From positions 310,001 to 374,000 of the forward strand of contig NZ_JASZYT010000005.1 of the NCBI RefSeq assembly GCF_030316765.1: a stretch of 64,000 nt of DNA. Reading direction: 5' to 3'. Under the pieces are notes generated by a model. That model searched no databases. It was not told the origin of the DNA and saw only the letters and a list, made by a program, of their open reading frames with translations. Positions 18,142-27,779 of this stretch are shown piece by piece (position 1 is the stretch's first letter; every line of letters starts with the position of its first letter). Made by a program: the position numbers and the translations under genes. Origin of the DNA: Variovorax saccharolyticus (GTDB taxonomy: Bacteria > Pseudomonadota > Gammaproteobacteria > Burkholderiales > Burkholderiaceae_C).

Positions 18142-18158
18142 CTTAAGATCTCCTTAAG
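18142..18158. promoter_or_regulatory. CTTAAG-N5-CTTAAG box (PmrA/QseB-type response-regulator site)
   Basis: CTTAAG-ATCTC-CTTAAG lies 73-89 bp upstream of the peroxidase start. It matches the YTTAAK-N5-YTTAAK consensus known for PmrA/QseB-type regulators in both half-sites and in spacing. The only such regulator in the window is encoded at the far end of the same island (5671-6348). No strong -10 element is obvious downstream. Confidence 0.65.
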
Positions 18159-18221
18159 TTTTGATGAGTAGTTGATCGGGTGGCGGCATCGCCAGTGCAA
18201 GGCACCGGAGGCGGCCCCGCA

Positions 18222-18890
18222 TCAGACCGAATCGAAATCGGAAGCCCGGACGATGATCGGCTCACGCTGCGTGGCGTCATAGCGCGACCATGCGGCCACG
18301 TTGATCGCCACATGGTTCTCTTCGTATGCGCTCACCGCGCGGCTGGCGCCATCCGAGGCGTGCACGCTGGCCCCGAAATGGGAGGCGAGCGCGTCGTCGG
18401 TGATCAGGGCTTGAATCTCGCGGCCTTGCGCGGCGAGGGCGAAGGCCACCCCATTGCCGACCCAGCGCGCGCCGCGTGAGCCGCCGATCCGATGGCCGTT
18501 CGCATCGACGTCCCGGGCGGCCTCGAGAGGCGCCCGATCGGTTTCCAGGTCTTCCACCTCGGGATCGAGCGGGGGATCCTCGATGACTTCGGCCGATGCG
18601 AAGTCCCGGTCCAGGTACATCATTTCGTAGTCGCAGATCTGGATGATGTCCCGGTCCAGCAGCGGCCGCAGCATCACCTCATCGCCGTTGACCAGCGTGC
18701 CGTTGGTGCTGTGGAGGTCGTGAAGCGTGACGAACCGACCTTGCCGCGTGAGGACGACGTGCGTCTTGCTGACGGTGGCGCTCGGAAAGACCAGGTGGTT
18801 GCTCTTGCCGCGACCGATCCTGAACTCGCCCTCGAGGAGCCGCACGTTGCGCAGCGCTATCCCGTTCTTCGTCACGATCAGAGTCGGCAT
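18222..18890 (-). CDS. FHA-domain protein with DUF1488-like C-terminus
   Basis: A 222-aa cytoplasmic protein. Residues 1-100 form a forkhead-associated domain, a phosphothreonine-peptide reader (FRIGRGKSNHLV, SKTHVVL, HSTNGTLVNG). After an acidic linker (~105-135) the C-terminal ~75 residues (VAFALAAQGREIQALITDDA to EPIIVRASDF) resemble the DUF1488 family. The start at 18890 has GAGGA nine bases upstream; the frame is open a further 21 codons. It lies between the TerC-like gene and the peroxidase operon in the same direction. Its phospho-partner is unknown. Confidence 0.75.
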   Translation of the reverse strand: MPTLIVTKNGIALRNVRLLEGEFRIGRGKSNHLVFPSATVSKTHVVLTRQGRFVTLHDLHSTNGTLVNGDEVMLRPLLDRDIIQICDYEMMYLDRDFASAEVIEDPPLDPEVEDLETDRAPLEAARDVDANGHRIGGSRGARWVGNGVAFALAAQGREIQALITDDALASHFGASVHASDGASRAVSAYEENHVAINVAAWSRYDATQREPIIVRASDFDSV

Positions 18891-19015
18891 CGCTAAAGTC
18901 CTCGCTTGCCTGGGATGGTATGCGGGCACACGCGCAGAGCCGCCAGTCGTCACACGAGGAGAGCAATGAGACGAACTGATACAGCACTGGCGAAAGCCAA
19001 TGAGCGGCCCTTGCC

Positions 19016-20569
19016 TCAGTGTTCACTTTCGGACATGACCCGGCGAACCGCCACCGACTTGATCCTCTGCTCGTCAGCGTCGGTGATCTCGAATGCGAGA
19101 TCGTCGTGCGTCCAGACTTCGCCGATGCCGGGGTGGTGGCCGAGTTTCGCCAGCAGCAGCCCTGCCATCGAGATGTAGCTGTCATCGTGGCTCACGAGGC
19201 CGTGGGTTTGCAGCACCTGCTCCAGCAGGCGCAGGTCCGCCGTTCCGGCGACCGACCACTGGCCCGGCCCGGTCGCCTGGACTTCGAGTGTCTCGTCTTC
19301 GTCGGGAAACTCCCCCGCGATGGCTTCGAGCACATCGATCGGGGTGACCAGGCCCCTGAGCGCGCCGTGCTCGTCGTTGACGAGGACCAGCTGGCCCCGT
19401 GCCTTGCGCAGGATCTCTATGACGCGAATGGCGGTCGTCGATTCGGGAACATAGAGCGGCGCACGGAGACAGGTCTCGTCGAGCCTGTCGTTCTGCATGA
19501 TCGCTGCCAGCAGGTCCTTGGCGCGTGCGGTGCCGACGACCGCGTCGAGCGAGCCCCGGCAGACAGGGAACATGCCGTGCGGTGTGTCCAGCAGTTGTGC
19601 TCGGATATGTCCGGGCGCATCGTCCAGGTTCACCCAGGACACGTCGGAGCGCAAGGTCATGATCGAGCGCACGTTCCGTTCGGCGAGCGTGAGGACGCCG
19701 CTCACCATGTGGCGCTCCTCGGGCGCGAAGGCCGGCGCCTCGGCCTGCGCACTGCGTGCCGGGTCTTGCGCCATCGCTCCGTCCCGGCCGCGCCCTCCGA
19801 GCAGGCGAATGACGGATTCGGCGGTGCGCTCGCGCAATGGCCGGCGCGCCTGCGCCTTCAGGTCATTCCGGTGCGCCCACTGATTGAACACCTCGATGAG
19901 GATCGAGAAGCCGATGGCCGCATAGAGGTAGCCCTTGGGCAAATGAAAGCCAAGGCCCTCGGCGACCAGGCTCAGTCCGATCATCAGGAGGAAACTGAGG
20001 CACAGCACGACCACGGTCGGATGGGCGTTGACGAAGCGCGTCAGTGCCTTGGACGCGAGCAGCATGACGCCGATGGAGATCACCACCGCGGCCATCATGA
20101 CCGGCAGTTGATCCACCATGCCCACGGCCGTGATGACCGCATCGAGCGAGAAGACGGCGTCGAGCACGACGATCTGGGCGACGACCACCGAAAAGCTTGC
20201 GTAGGCCGCCGTCGCCGGGCCGGTGTGCGGGACGCCCTCCAGACGCTCATGCAATTCGGAGGTCGCCTTGAACAGCAGGAACAGGCCTCCCACAAGCAGG
20301 ATGAGGTCTCGGCCGGAGAAGGACAAACCGCCCAGACCGAACAGGGGTGTCGTCAGTGTCACCAGCCAGGAGACGACCGACAGCAGCGCCAGACGCATCA
20401 CGAGGGCGAGGCCTAGCCCGATCACCCTGGCCTTGTCGCGCTGATGCGGAGGCAGCTTTTCGGCCAGGATGGCGATGAAGATGAGGTTGTCGATGCCGAG
20501 GACGATCTCGAGCACGACCAAGGTCAGCAGGCCCACCCAGGCGGCGGGGTCCGAAAGAAGTTCGATCAT
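19016..20569 (-). CDS. TerC-family membrane protein with CBS and CorC domains (YegH/YoaE-like)
   Basis: 517 aa. The N-terminal ~230 residues form a TerC-type integral membrane domain, with acidic residues inside helices ([13 protein letters not shown] and [13 protein letters not shown]). Next come a cytoplasmic linker, a CBS pair (~290-420; [33 protein letters not shown]) and a CorC/HlyC-type C-terminal domain (~430-510). This is the E. coli YegH/YoaE architecture, linked to metal-ion export or metalation of secreted proteins. It may support the metal- and haem-dependent secreted peroxidase nearby, but that is only an inference from position. Confidence 0.88.
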   Translation of the reverse strand: MIELLSDPAAWVGLLTLVVLEIVLGIDNLIFIAILAEKLPPHQRDKARVIGLGLALVMRLALLSVVSWLVTLTTPLFGLGGLSFSGRDLILLVGGLFLLFKATSELHERLEGVPHTGPATAAYASFSVVVAQIVVLDAVFSLDAVITAVGMVDQLPVMMAAVVISIGVMLLASKALTRFVNAHPTVVVLCLSFLLMIGLSLVAEGLGFHLPKGYLYAAIGFSILIEVFNQWAHRNDLKAQARRPLRERTAESVIRLLGGRGRDGAMAQDPARSAQAEAPAFAPEERHMVSGVLTLAERNVRSIMTLRSDVSWVNLDDAPGHIRAQLLDTPHGMFPVCRGSLDAVVGTARAKDLLAAIMQNDRLDETCLRAPLYVPESTTAIRVIEILRKARGQLVLVNDEHGALRGLVTPIDVLEAIAGEFPDEDETLEVQATGPGQWSVAGTADLRLLEQVLQTHGLVSHDDSYISMAGLLLAKLGHHPGIGEVWTHDDLAFEITDADEQRIKSVAVRRVMSESEH

Positions 20570-20915
20570 GGGGATGGATTCACGCGCCGGAGCAAGCCGG
20601 CGAGCGACAACACGGAAAGCCCGGGATGGTCGGAACCATGTCGGGCAAGGCTGGAGGCGAGGGGGGATCGAGATCGGGTGATCTCGTGGCAGTCGGCCCA
20701 GGGGCGCTGGCGTTCGCCAGCAACCTACTGGGCGGCTCTGAAGCAGTGGTCACAGCCTCAGTCTACGCAAGCGACGGCTCGGCCACGGACGAAATCCCTG
20801 CACCGGCGACGGAAATCGAAGCACCCCCGCCTCGCGCTGTCGGCACCATCGCGTTCCGTGCGCCCCATGCGCAGGCCCATTTCGTCGCCGTGGCGGCATT
20901 CAACTTCGCGATCAG
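20570..20915. other. Intergenic stretch before a small-gene pair
   Basis: This is the divergent region between the TerC-like gene (minus) and the small membrane protein at 20916 (plus). Frames are open here, but none has a ribosome site, domain or membrane helix that I would trust. Promoters for both sides must lie in it; I could not identify them. Confidence 0.4.
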
Positions 20916-21068
20916 ATGAACGAACTTTTCACGATGGCGGCCATCCTGGCCGTCGTTCTTTCCTTCCTGGCCTGGAGAGAGCACGCCTCGGCCAACCAGC
21001 GGGATGCGGGATTGCTTGCGAGCATTGCCGCTCTGACCGGCGTCGGTGCCTTGCTGGCGCTGATCTGA
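20916..21068 (+). CDS. Small membrane protein (50 aa)
   Basis: MNELFTMAAILAVVLSFLAW begins a 50-aa protein with two hydrophobic segments joined by a polar loop (REHASANQRDAG) and ending in ALLALI, suggesting a helical hairpin. There is no clear ribosome site. Its TGA overlaps an ATG (21068) of the next, lipoprotein frame, which suggests translational coupling. I recognise no family. Confidence 0.45.
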   Translation: MNELFTMAAILAVVLSFLAWREHASANQRDAGLLASIAALTGVGALLALI

Positions 21069-21106
21069 TGCTGCCGCAGGGTGCGAGCGGGAGTTCGCCC
21101 GGCGCC

Positions 21107-21541
21107 ATGCGCGTGCTGAATCGCGCGGCGCTGCTTCTATGCGGGGCGTCGGCACTCGGCTGTACCGATGGCTATCCCACCAACGATGCGGTCAGGCTGG
21201 ACGCAATGTCTCCCGTCGAGCATGTCCGATCCCTCAACCGCTACCTCGAGCTTTCGCGAGCGCAGTCCGATACCAGGCTGACGGTGATCGATGCCTGCAC
21301 GCTGTCCAGCCGAGGCGAAGCAAAGCAAACCCGAATCGGGCTTCGCGCCATCACCGTGACCTTCGACACCCGGCCGGACAGCGGCGAGTATCTGGTGAAC
21401 GTCAGGGAGCCTGCCGCCGGTGACTCCGGGCAGGTCAGCTACGCGGTCAAGGATTGGGTGGCCGCGACCGCCTTCCGCTCGCACCTGCAGCAACTGCAGC
21501 AGCTTTGCCTCGACGGAAGTCGAAGCGCGGCGACGGGGTAG
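21107..21541 (+). CDS. Lipoprotein of unknown function (144 aa)
   Basis: The start MRVLNRAALLLCGASALGC is a canonical lipoprotein signal peptide with lipobox ALGC. An upstream in-frame ATG at 21068 overlaps the previous gene's stop (TGATG), so translation may begin there and the signal peptide would sit 13 residues in. The mature protein has a conserved-looking region with two further cysteines (TVIDACTLSSRG; QQLCLDGS). No family is recognised. Confidence 0.6.
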   Translation: MRVLNRAALLLCGASALGCTDGYPTNDAVRLDAMSPVEHVRSLNRYLELSRAQSDTRLTVIDACTLSSRGEAKQTRIGLRAITVTFDTRPDSGEYLVNVREPAAGDSGQVSYAVKDWVAATAFRSHLQQLQQLCLDGSRSAATG

Positions 21542-21664
21542 CGGGGCGCGATCGAACTCCACGTGAGAAGATCGCTGTCCTTTTTGCGTGACGAGGACCG
21601 GAAAGATCTGATCGAATTCCGGTTCCCGCCGATCGACTTCCGGCATCGACCACCAGACCCCCGC

Positions 21665-22486
21665 ATGAACACCATTCGCACATTCAGCGCACGCCTGCTC
21701 CTCGCGGGAACGACGCTCGCCGCAACGCTCGGCGCGCAAGGCGTGCAGGCCCAGGCCTTGCTCGAACAGGCGGCGGACACCAACTGGCGCTTCTCGGCCG
21801 GGCTGGGCGTCTTCAGCCGCCCCAAGTACCCGGGCAGCGACGACACGCAGATCGTGCCGGTGCCCCTGGTCAGTGCCAACTACGGGCGCTTCTTCATCGG
21901 GGGCACCCCCGGCGCCGGCTTTCCGGTCGGCGTGGGCGCCAACCTGATCCAGAACGATGCCTGGCGCTTCGGCGTGGCGCTGGGCGGGGAGCTCAGCAAG
22001 CCACGCTCGGCCTCGGATGCGCCGATGCTGCGGGGTTGGGGCGATATTTCTGAAACGGCACTGGGCAGCGTGTTTGCCGCGTACACGCAAGACTGGCTCA
22101 GCGTGCGTGGCTTCGTGGTTTCCGATATCGGGGGCAACGACCAGGGCACGCGCATCGCCATCGACGTCGAAGGACGGTACCAGGTGAGCGACAAGCTCAC
22201 GTTGTCCGCGGGACCCGGCGTCACCTGGGCCGACGGCAAGTACACGCAGACCTTCTATGGCATCAGCGCCCAGCAGAGCCTCATCGCCGGCATCGGCCCG
22301 TATGCGGCTTCAGGCGGCCTCAACACGGTCCGCTTCTCGGTCGGTGCCCAGTACCAGCTGACGCCGCAGTGGAGTCTTGGCGCCAGCGTGATCGCTGCCT
22401 GGCTCAAGGGTGATGCCGAGGACAGCCCGGTCACCAAGGACAAGTCGCAGAACACGTACGGCATCTTTGCCTCGTATCGTTTCTGA
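21665..22486 (+). CDS. MipA/OmpV family outer-membrane protein
   Basis: A 273-aa exported beta-barrel. It has a signal peptide at 1-29 ending AQGVQAQA, then the MipA/OmpV pattern: WRFSAGLGVFSRPKYPGSDD near the N-terminus, alternating amphipathic strands, GVTWADGKYTQTFYGIS, and the terminal aromatic YRF required for barrel assembly. In this family MipA scaffolds murein enzymes, and many members are stress- or antibiotic-induced porin-like proteins. No dedicated regulator is adjacent. Confidence 0.88.
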   Translation: MNTIRTFSARLLLAGTTLAATLGAQGVQAQALLEQAADTNWRFSAGLGVFSRPKYPGSDDTQIVPVPLVSANYGRFFIGGTPGAGFPVGVGANLIQNDAWRFGVALGGELSKPRSASDAPMLRGWGDISETALGSVFAAYTQDWLSVRGFVVSDIGGNDQGTRIAIDVEGRYQVSDKLTLSAGPGVTWADGKYTQTFYGISAQQSLIAGIGPYAASGGLNTVRFSVGAQYQLTPQWSLGASVIAAWLKGDAEDSPVTKDKSQNTYGIFASYRF

Positions 22487-22530
22487 CGGGCGTTCCGACT
22501 TGCGGCTGACCGCGGCCCGGCAGCTCCCGG

Positions 22531-23706
22531 TCAAGACGCCTGCCCGAGCGCCTCGCCCTCCCGCGCGTCCGCGGCTTCGCTGGTGCCTGCAGCCTGGGCA
22601 GCAGGGGCCGTCTGCTTGCCTTTCCGGAGCCAGAGGTAGAGCCCGCTGCCCAGCACGATGATGGTCGCGATGTCGAGCAGCGCCCAGAGGATCTGCATCG
22701 GCATGCCGCCGTAGTCGCCGAAGTGCAGTGGCTGCGACAGCAGCAGGCCCGTGAGGTACCAGGGCAGTTCGGGCGCTGCCGTGAGCTCGTTGGTCTTCGC
22801 GTCCACCAGCACGGGTTGCAGCAGGCGTGAAGTCAGCGGTTCGTTGCCGCGCAGGAACACGGCGTTGTGGTGCGGGCTCGAGAAGGCGGTGCCCGGGAAG
22901 GCGATGAAAGACGGCTTCATGCTCGGCGCGTGCGCCAGTGCGACCTCGAGCGACCGCTGCACCGAGCCGCGTTCGGCCGCGGGGACCACCGGCTGGTCCT
23001 TGTAGGGCGCCATCAGCACCGTGAGCTTGTCGTACTGCCAGTACTTGATCAGCAGATCGGCCCAGGTGTTGATCATGCCGGTCGCACCGACCGTGAAGGC
23101 CCAGACCAGGGTCACGATGCCCAGCAGGTTGTGCAGGTCCAGCCATCGAAGGCGTGGCCGCTTGGCGCGGCGCACGGTTCCGAAATCGAGCTTGCGCATG
23201 AAAGGCGCATAGAGCACCACGCCCGAGACGATCGCGACCAGCAGCAGCAAGCCCATGAAGCCGAGGAACAGCTTGCCCGGCAGGCCCGCGAACAGGTCGA
23301 CGTGCAGTTTGAACATGACCCACATGAAGCCCTCGTCGAACTTGGGCTGACCCAGTACCTCGGCGGTGCGCGCGTCGACCACCACCGATTTGAAGTCCTC
23401 GGTCGGCGCCGGCGTGGGCGTGAGCGTCACGAACCACTTCGCGTCGTCGTCCTCGGCCTGCGAGACGAACTGCACGACGCGGTCGGGGTGTCTGGCGCGC
23501 GCCACCTCGAGCACCCGGTCCAGGCTGGCGCGCGGCGTGCCTGCAGGCATCTTCGGCGCCTCCACCTCCGTGCCGAGCAGGTGGCCGATCTCGTGATGAA
23601 AGATCAGCGGAAGGCCCGTGATGCAGAGCAACAGCATGAAGACGGTGCTGATGAGGCTGCTCCACTTGTGGACCCAGGCCCAGGCTTTGATCCCGCGACT
23701 GCTCAC
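22531..23706 (-). CDS. PepSY-associated TM helix protein (iron-linked, PiuB-like)
   Basis: A 391-aa inner-membrane protein with four hydrophobic helices (STVFMLLLCITGLPLIFHHE; LFLGFMGLLLLVAIVSGVVL; IVTLVWAFTVGATGMI; IATIIVLGSGLYLWL) and periplasmic PepSY-type segments between them. Conserved His residues in HKW and FHHE suggest a haem- or metal-related role. These proteins usually accompany siderophore receptors and may act in ferric reduction. The GTG at 23706 is chosen because AGGAG lies six bases upstream; the ATG at 23760 would put the Fur box only 12 bp from the start. It is divergent from the TonB receptor. Confidence 0.85.
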   Translation of the reverse strand: MSSRGIKAWAWVHKWSSLISTVFMLLLCITGLPLIFHHEIGHLLGTEVEAPKMPAGTPRASLDRVLEVARARHPDRVVQFVSQAEDDDAKWFVTLTPTPAPTEDFKSVVVDARTAEVLGQPKFDEGFMWVMFKLHVDLFAGLPGKLFLGFMGLLLLVAIVSGVVLYAPFMRKLDFGTVRRAKRPRLRWLDLHNLLGIVTLVWAFTVGATGMINTWADLLIKYWQYDKLTVLMAPYKDQPVVPAAERGSVQRSLEVALAHAPSMKPSFIAFPGTAFSSPHHNAVFLRGNEPLTSRLLQPVLVDAKTNELTAAPELPWYLTGLLLSQPLHFGDYGGMPMQILWALLDIATIIVLGSGLYLWLRKGKQTAPAAQAAGTSEAADAREGEALGQAS

Positions 23707-23771
23707 GCTGTGCTCCTGTGCTGATCGGGCGTTGCCAGACAGCAACAATGCCACGCTCATTCAAAACAAAT

Positions 23772-23790
23772 GATTATGATTCGCATTATC
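23772..23790. promoter_or_regulatory. Fur box shared by two divergent iron genes
   Basis: GATTATGATTCGCATTATC matches 15 of 19 positions of the Fur consensus GATAATGATAATCATTATC. It lies 66 bp upstream of the PepSY protein's GTG and 92 bp upstream of the TonB receptor ATG. Iron-repressed, two-way expression is expected. Confidence 0.8.
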
Positions 23791-23881
23791 GTTAATGGGG
23801 CCGATCCGGTCAATTTCGGGGCCCGCAGCGCCCAGCGAGGCCCCCGGGGGATTTCGAGCGGGCCATCAAGAGGAAAGAAGA

Positions 23882-26071
23882 ATGAAGAGGGAAATGAAGT
23901 CGTTCCGTGCCGGTGCACCGGGTCCGCTGAGGCTGCTGGCCCTGGCCATCAGCATGGCCATTCCGGCACTGGCGGGCGCGCAGGACGCCGGCAACACCCT
24001 GTCCGAGGTGCGGGTCACCGGGTCGACCGAAACCACCGAGGGTTCGGGCTCCTACACGACCTCCGGCCCCTCGCGGACAGCCACGCCGCTTGGCCTGACC
24101 CTGCGCGAGACACCCCAGTCCGTGACCGTGATCACGCAGCAGCGAATCGAAGACCAGAACCTCCAGAACATCACCGAGGTGCTGGCCAACACGACCGGGA
24201 TCTCGGTCAACCAGTACGAAACCAGCCGGGCCCAGTTCACCGCACGCGGCTTCGACATCAACACGCTGATGATCGATGGCGTTCCGACCACCTGGCAGCA
24301 GCCCTGGAGCTCGGGTGAGATCTTCACGAGCACGGCCATGTACGACCGGATCGAGGTCGTGCGGGGCGCGACCGGCCTGACGACCGGTGCGGGCGACCCG
24401 TCTGCGGCGGTGAACCTGGTGCGCAAGCGAGCCACGAGCACGGTGTTCACTGGCAGTGTGGAACTGGATGGCGGCAGCTGGAGCACCGGCCGCGCCATGG
24501 TCGATCTCTCGACACCGGTCAACGAGGCGAAGACATTGCGCGCGCGCGTCGTCGGCGAGTACTCCGACGGCAACAGCTACATCCGTGGGCTGAGCAAGAG
24601 CAACGGGACCCTGTTCGCCACCTTCGAGGCGGACCTCGGTCCCAGCACGCTGCTGACCGCGGGCCTGGGTCGCCAGCAGGTGGACTCGAAGGGCCCCATG
24701 TGGGGCGGCCTGCCGGTCTGGTACAGCGAGGGCTTCCGGACGAACTGGGACCGTTCCAAATCCACCGCCGCCGACTGGACGCGCTGGGACACGAGTCTAG
24801 ACACCTACTTCGCCTCGGTCGCGCACCGCTTCGACAACAACTGGAAGCTCAGCGCGAGCTACAACCACGGCGAGCGCAAGGCCGACTCCCACCTGCTGTA
24901 TCTCTCGGGCGCGCCGAGCTTCCTGACCGGCCAGGGCATGTTCGCCTTCGCCGCCTCCTACGACGTGACGACGAAGCAGGACGACTTCGCCGTGCAGACC
25001 AGCGGTCCCGTGCAACTGTTCGGACGCGAACACGAACTGGCTTTCGGCTACACGAGCTCGACGCAGAAGTTCAACGCGCAGGACCGCGCCGCGCTGCCGA
25101 CATCGTTCGGCATCGTGCCGAACTTCAACCTCTGGAACGGCACCTACCCCGAGCCGGTCTGGGGGCCGCTGGCCCACTACGGATCGAGCGAGACCAAGCA
25201 GGACGCCGTCTACGGCGCAGCTCGCTTCAGCATCAGCGATCCGCTCAAGCTGATCGTCGGTGCGCGCGTGACCGACTACCAACGCTCCGGCGACGAGCGC
25301 TTCAGCAACCCCTTCGACCAGAAGTACAACGGCGAAGTCACGCCGTACCTGGGCGTGGTGTACGACCTCACGAAGCAGATGTCCCTGTACGCGAGCTACA
25401 CCGACATCTTCCAGCCTCAGATCGCACGCGACATCAATCGCAACTACATCGAGCCGATCAAGGGCGAGAGCCTGGAGACCGGGATCAAGGGCGCGTTCCT
25501 CGACGGCCAGCTCAACGCGTCGGCCGCCATCTTCCAGATCAAGCAGAAGAACCTGGCAGTGGCGACCACCGAGACGATCCCGGGCCTCGGCGGCTTGCCG
25601 GAGACCGCCTACCGTGCATCGGACGGCGCGACCAGCGAAGGTTTCGAACTGGAAGCGACCGGCGAAATGGCGCGGGGCTGGAACATCAGTGCCGGCTACA
25701 CGCAGTTCCGCCTGAAGGACGAGGCCGGCCGCGATGTCAACAGCATCTATCCGCGCAAGCTGCTGCGGCTGTTCACCACGTATCGCCTGCAGGGCGCGCT
25801 CAGCGGCCTGACCTTGGGCGGCGGCGTCAACTGGCAGGGCAGCACCTACACGGACGCGATCAATCCGCTGGGCTTCGTCGAGCGCATCGACCAGGGCGCC
25901 TACGCGCTGGTGTCCCTCATGGCGCGCTACGACTTCAACCCGAGGCTGTCGCTCCAGCTCAACGTCAACAACCTGCTGGACAAGAAGTACTACGGCATGT
26001 TCGACGCCTACAGCCAGATCACGTACCTGCCACCGCGCAACGCGACCCTGACGATGCGCTACCGGTTCTGA
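23882..26071 (+). CDS. TonB-dependent siderophore receptor
   Basis: A 729-aa outer-membrane receptor for a ferric siderophore, probably hydroxamate or coprogen type by general likeness to FhuE/FpvA. It has a signal peptide (1-~36, ending AGAQ), then a plug domain ([40 protein letters not shown]), then a 22-strand barrel ending [10 protein letters not shown] with a terminal Phe. There is no N-terminal signalling (STN) domain, so it should not drive a sigma/anti-sigma cascade. AGAGGAAAG precedes the ATG. A Fur box lies in its promoter. Confidence 0.93.
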   Translation: MKREMKSFRAGAPGPLRLLALAISMAIPALAGAQDAGNTLSEVRVTGSTETTEGSGSYTTSGPSRTATPLGLTLRETPQSVTVITQQRIEDQNLQNITEVLANTTGISVNQYETSRAQFTARGFDINTLMIDGVPTTWQQPWSSGEIFTSTAMYDRIEVVRGATGLTTGAGDPSAAVNLVRKRATSTVFTGSVELDGGSWSTGRAMVDLSTPVNEAKTLRARVVGEYSDGNSYIRGLSKSNGTLFATFEADLGPSTLLTAGLGRQQVDSKGPMWGGLPVWYSEGFRTNWDRSKSTAADWTRWDTSLDTYFASVAHRFDNNWKLSASYNHGERKADSHLLYLSGAPSFLTGQGMFAFAASYDVTTKQDDFAVQTSGPVQLFGREHELAFGYTSSTQKFNAQDRAALPTSFGIVPNFNLWNGTYPEPVWGPLAHYGSSETKQDAVYGAARFSISDPLKLIVGARVTDYQRSGDERFSNPFDQKYNGEVTPYLGVVYDLTKQMSLYASYTDIFQPQIARDINRNYIEPIKGESLETGIKGAFLDGQLNASAAIFQIKQKNLAVATTETIPGLGGLPETAYRASDGATSEGFELEATGEMARGWNISAGYTQFRLKDEAGRDVNSIYPRKLLRLFTTYRLQGALSGLTLGGGVNWQGSTYTDAINPLGFVERIDQGAYALVSLMARYDFNPRLSLQLNVNNLLDKKYYGMFDAYSQITYLPPRNATLTMRYRF

Positions 26072-26106
26072 AGGCCTGGCGTTCGTCGGACGGGAACAGA
26101 GGGGGC

Positions 26107-26133
26107 TCAACATTTCGGCCGCGGTGCCGATAA
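26107..26133 (+). promoter_or_regulatory. Sigma-28 (FliA) promoter of the chemoreceptor
   Basis: TCAA at 26107-26110, a 15-nt spacer, then GCCGATAA at 26126-26133. This matches the flagellar sigma-28 consensus TAAA-N15-GCCGATAA in 11 of 12 specified bases with exact spacing. It ends 38 bp before the chemoreceptor ATG. Confidence 0.8.
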
Positions 26134-26171
26134 GCGAGAGAAACCTCTTGCTGTCGCCCCACCGCCACCCG

Positions 26172-27701
26172 ATGAAACTCAGAACTCGAATCCTTCTCCT
26201 GTGCGCTGCCGCGCTGCTCGGCCTGGTCGTCCTGGCATCGGTGTCGCTCAACACGCTTCGGCAGACGATGATGAAGGAGCGCACCGCGCAGCTCTCCACG
26301 CTGGTGGTGCTCGCGAACGCCTCGCTCGAGAAGCTGCATGCGCAGGAAAAGGCCGGCGAGCTGACGCGCGAGGCAGCCCAGAAGGAAGCGAAGAAGCTGA
26401 TAGGCAGCCTGCGCAAGGACGAGCTCTATTTCTTCGTGCGTGGCTACACGGACGACGTGAACCTGGTGCACCCGAACCCCAAGCGCGTGGGCATCGTCGA
26501 CGCCAAGGGCGGCAAGGAAGCCGGCGAGCGCTACCGCGCGGCGCTGGCCGGACACAGCGTCGCCACCCTGACGGCCTACGGCACCCGTCCCGGCGCCAAG
26601 GCTGAGGTGCAGAAGCTCTACGCGATCATCAAGTTCGAGCCCTGGGACTGGATCGTCGGCTTCGGCGACTACATCGACGACATCGACACCGCCTTCTGGC
26701 GCAGCACGGCAATCCTGCTGTCCATCGGCGGCGCACTCATGCTGGTGCTGGGCGGACTTGCCTGGAGCATGGTTCGCAGCCTGTATCGACAACTCGGCGG
26801 CGAGCCCGCCTATGCCACCGAAGTGGTGCAGAAGATCGGCTCAGGAGACCTGGATGTCTCGGTACGGTTGCGTGCGGGCGACAGCAGCAGCCTGCTGCAC
26901 GCCATGCATCGGATGCAGCAGAGCCTGGCCGGCACCGTGCAGGAGATCCGCGGCTCGACCGAGACGATCGCGACCGCGTCCGGGCAGATCGCCTCGGGCA
27001 ACCAGGACCTGTCCTCGCGCACCGAGGAGCAGGCCAGCTCGCTCGAAGAGACCGCGGCCTCGATGGAAGAACTCACCAGCACGGTCAAGCAGAACGCGGA
27101 CAACGCGCGCCAAGCCAACCAGCTGGCCGTCTCGGCCTCCGAAGTCGCAGTCAGGGGCGGCAGCGTGGTGAGCCAGGTGGTCGGCACCATGGGCGCCATC
27201 AATGCATCGTCGCGCAAGATCGTCGACATCATCGGCGTGATCGACGGCATCGCCTTCCAGACCAACATCCTGGCGCTCAATGCCGCAGTGGAAGCCGCGC
27301 GTGCCGGCGAGCAGGGCCGCGGCTTCGCGGTGGTGGCCTCCGAGGTGCGCAGCCTGGCGCAGCGCTCGGCGGCGGCGGCCAAGGAGATCAAGGGGCTGAT
27401 CGACGACTCGGTGAGCAAGGTCGAGGAAGGCAGCAAGCAGGTGGCCGAGGCCGGTCACACGATGGAAGAGATCGTCGACAGCGTGAAGCGGGTGACCGAC
27501 ATCATGGGCGAGATCACGGCAGCCAGCCAGGAGCAGACCTCGGGGATCGAGCAGATCAACCAGGCGATCACGCAGATGGACCAGGTGACGCAGCAGAACG
27601 CGGCGCTGGTGGAGGAAGCCTCGGCGGCTGCGCAATCGCTGCAGGAGCAAGCGGGCGGCCTGGTGCAGGCGGTCAGCGTGTTCAAGGTCCGAGGGCGCTA
27701 G
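26172..27701 (+). CDS. Methyl-accepting chemotaxis protein with single Cache domain
   Basis: A 509-aa chemoreceptor with TM1 ([20 protein letters not shown]), a periplasmic ~140-residue sCache_2-type domain ([35 protein letters not shown]), TM2 ([18 protein letters not shown]) and HAMP. The signalling domain has a conserved hairpin tip ([20 protein letters not shown]) and methylation-helix regions. It ends FKVRGR without a CheR/CheB-tethering pentapeptide. The sigma-28 promoter upstream ties it to flagellar motility. Confidence 0.92.
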   Translation: MKLRTRILLLCAAALLGLVVLASVSLNTLRQTMMKERTAQLSTLVVLANASLEKLHAQEKAGELTREAAQKEAKKLIGSLRKDELYFFVRGYTDDVNLVHPNPKRVGIVDAKGGKEAGERYRAALAGHSVATLTAYGTRPGAKAEVQKLYAIIKFEPWDWIVGFGDYIDDIDTAFWRSTAILLSIGGALMLVLGGLAWSMVRSLYRQLGGEPAYATEVVQKIGSGDLDVSVRLRAGDSSSLLHAMHRMQQSLAGTVQEIRGSTETIATASGQIASGNQDLSSRTEEQASSLEETAASMEELTSTVKQNADNARQANQLAVSASEVAVRGGSVVSQVVGTMGAINASSRKIVDIIGVIDGIAFQTNILALNAAVEAARAGEQGRGFAVVASEVRSLAQRSAAAAKEIKGLIDDSVSKVEEGSKQVAEAGHTMEEIVDSVKRVTDIMGEITAASQEQTSGIEQINQAITQMDQVTQQNAALVEEASAAAQSLQEQAGGLVQAVSVFKVRGR

Positions 27702-27779
27702 GATGCGTTTCGCAACTCATCGACCCATCGGCCCTGCTCACCATGCCCACACCTCCTCGCGATGCCGCACGGGGAGGCC

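Noticed and set aside
10771..18171. A 2466-codon open frame on the plus strand
   Set aside because: It is antisense to the peroxidase/RTX gene, whose domains, ribosome site and operon partners are clear. Long antisense frames are expected from the codon bias of high-GC DNA and from Gly-Asp repeat coding. The plus-strand peptide has no family features.
20626..20919. A 97-codon plus-strand frame whose stop overlaps the 50-aa gene's start
   Set aside because: There is no ribosome site, no domain, and the composition resembles intergenic DNA. The overlap alone is not enough.
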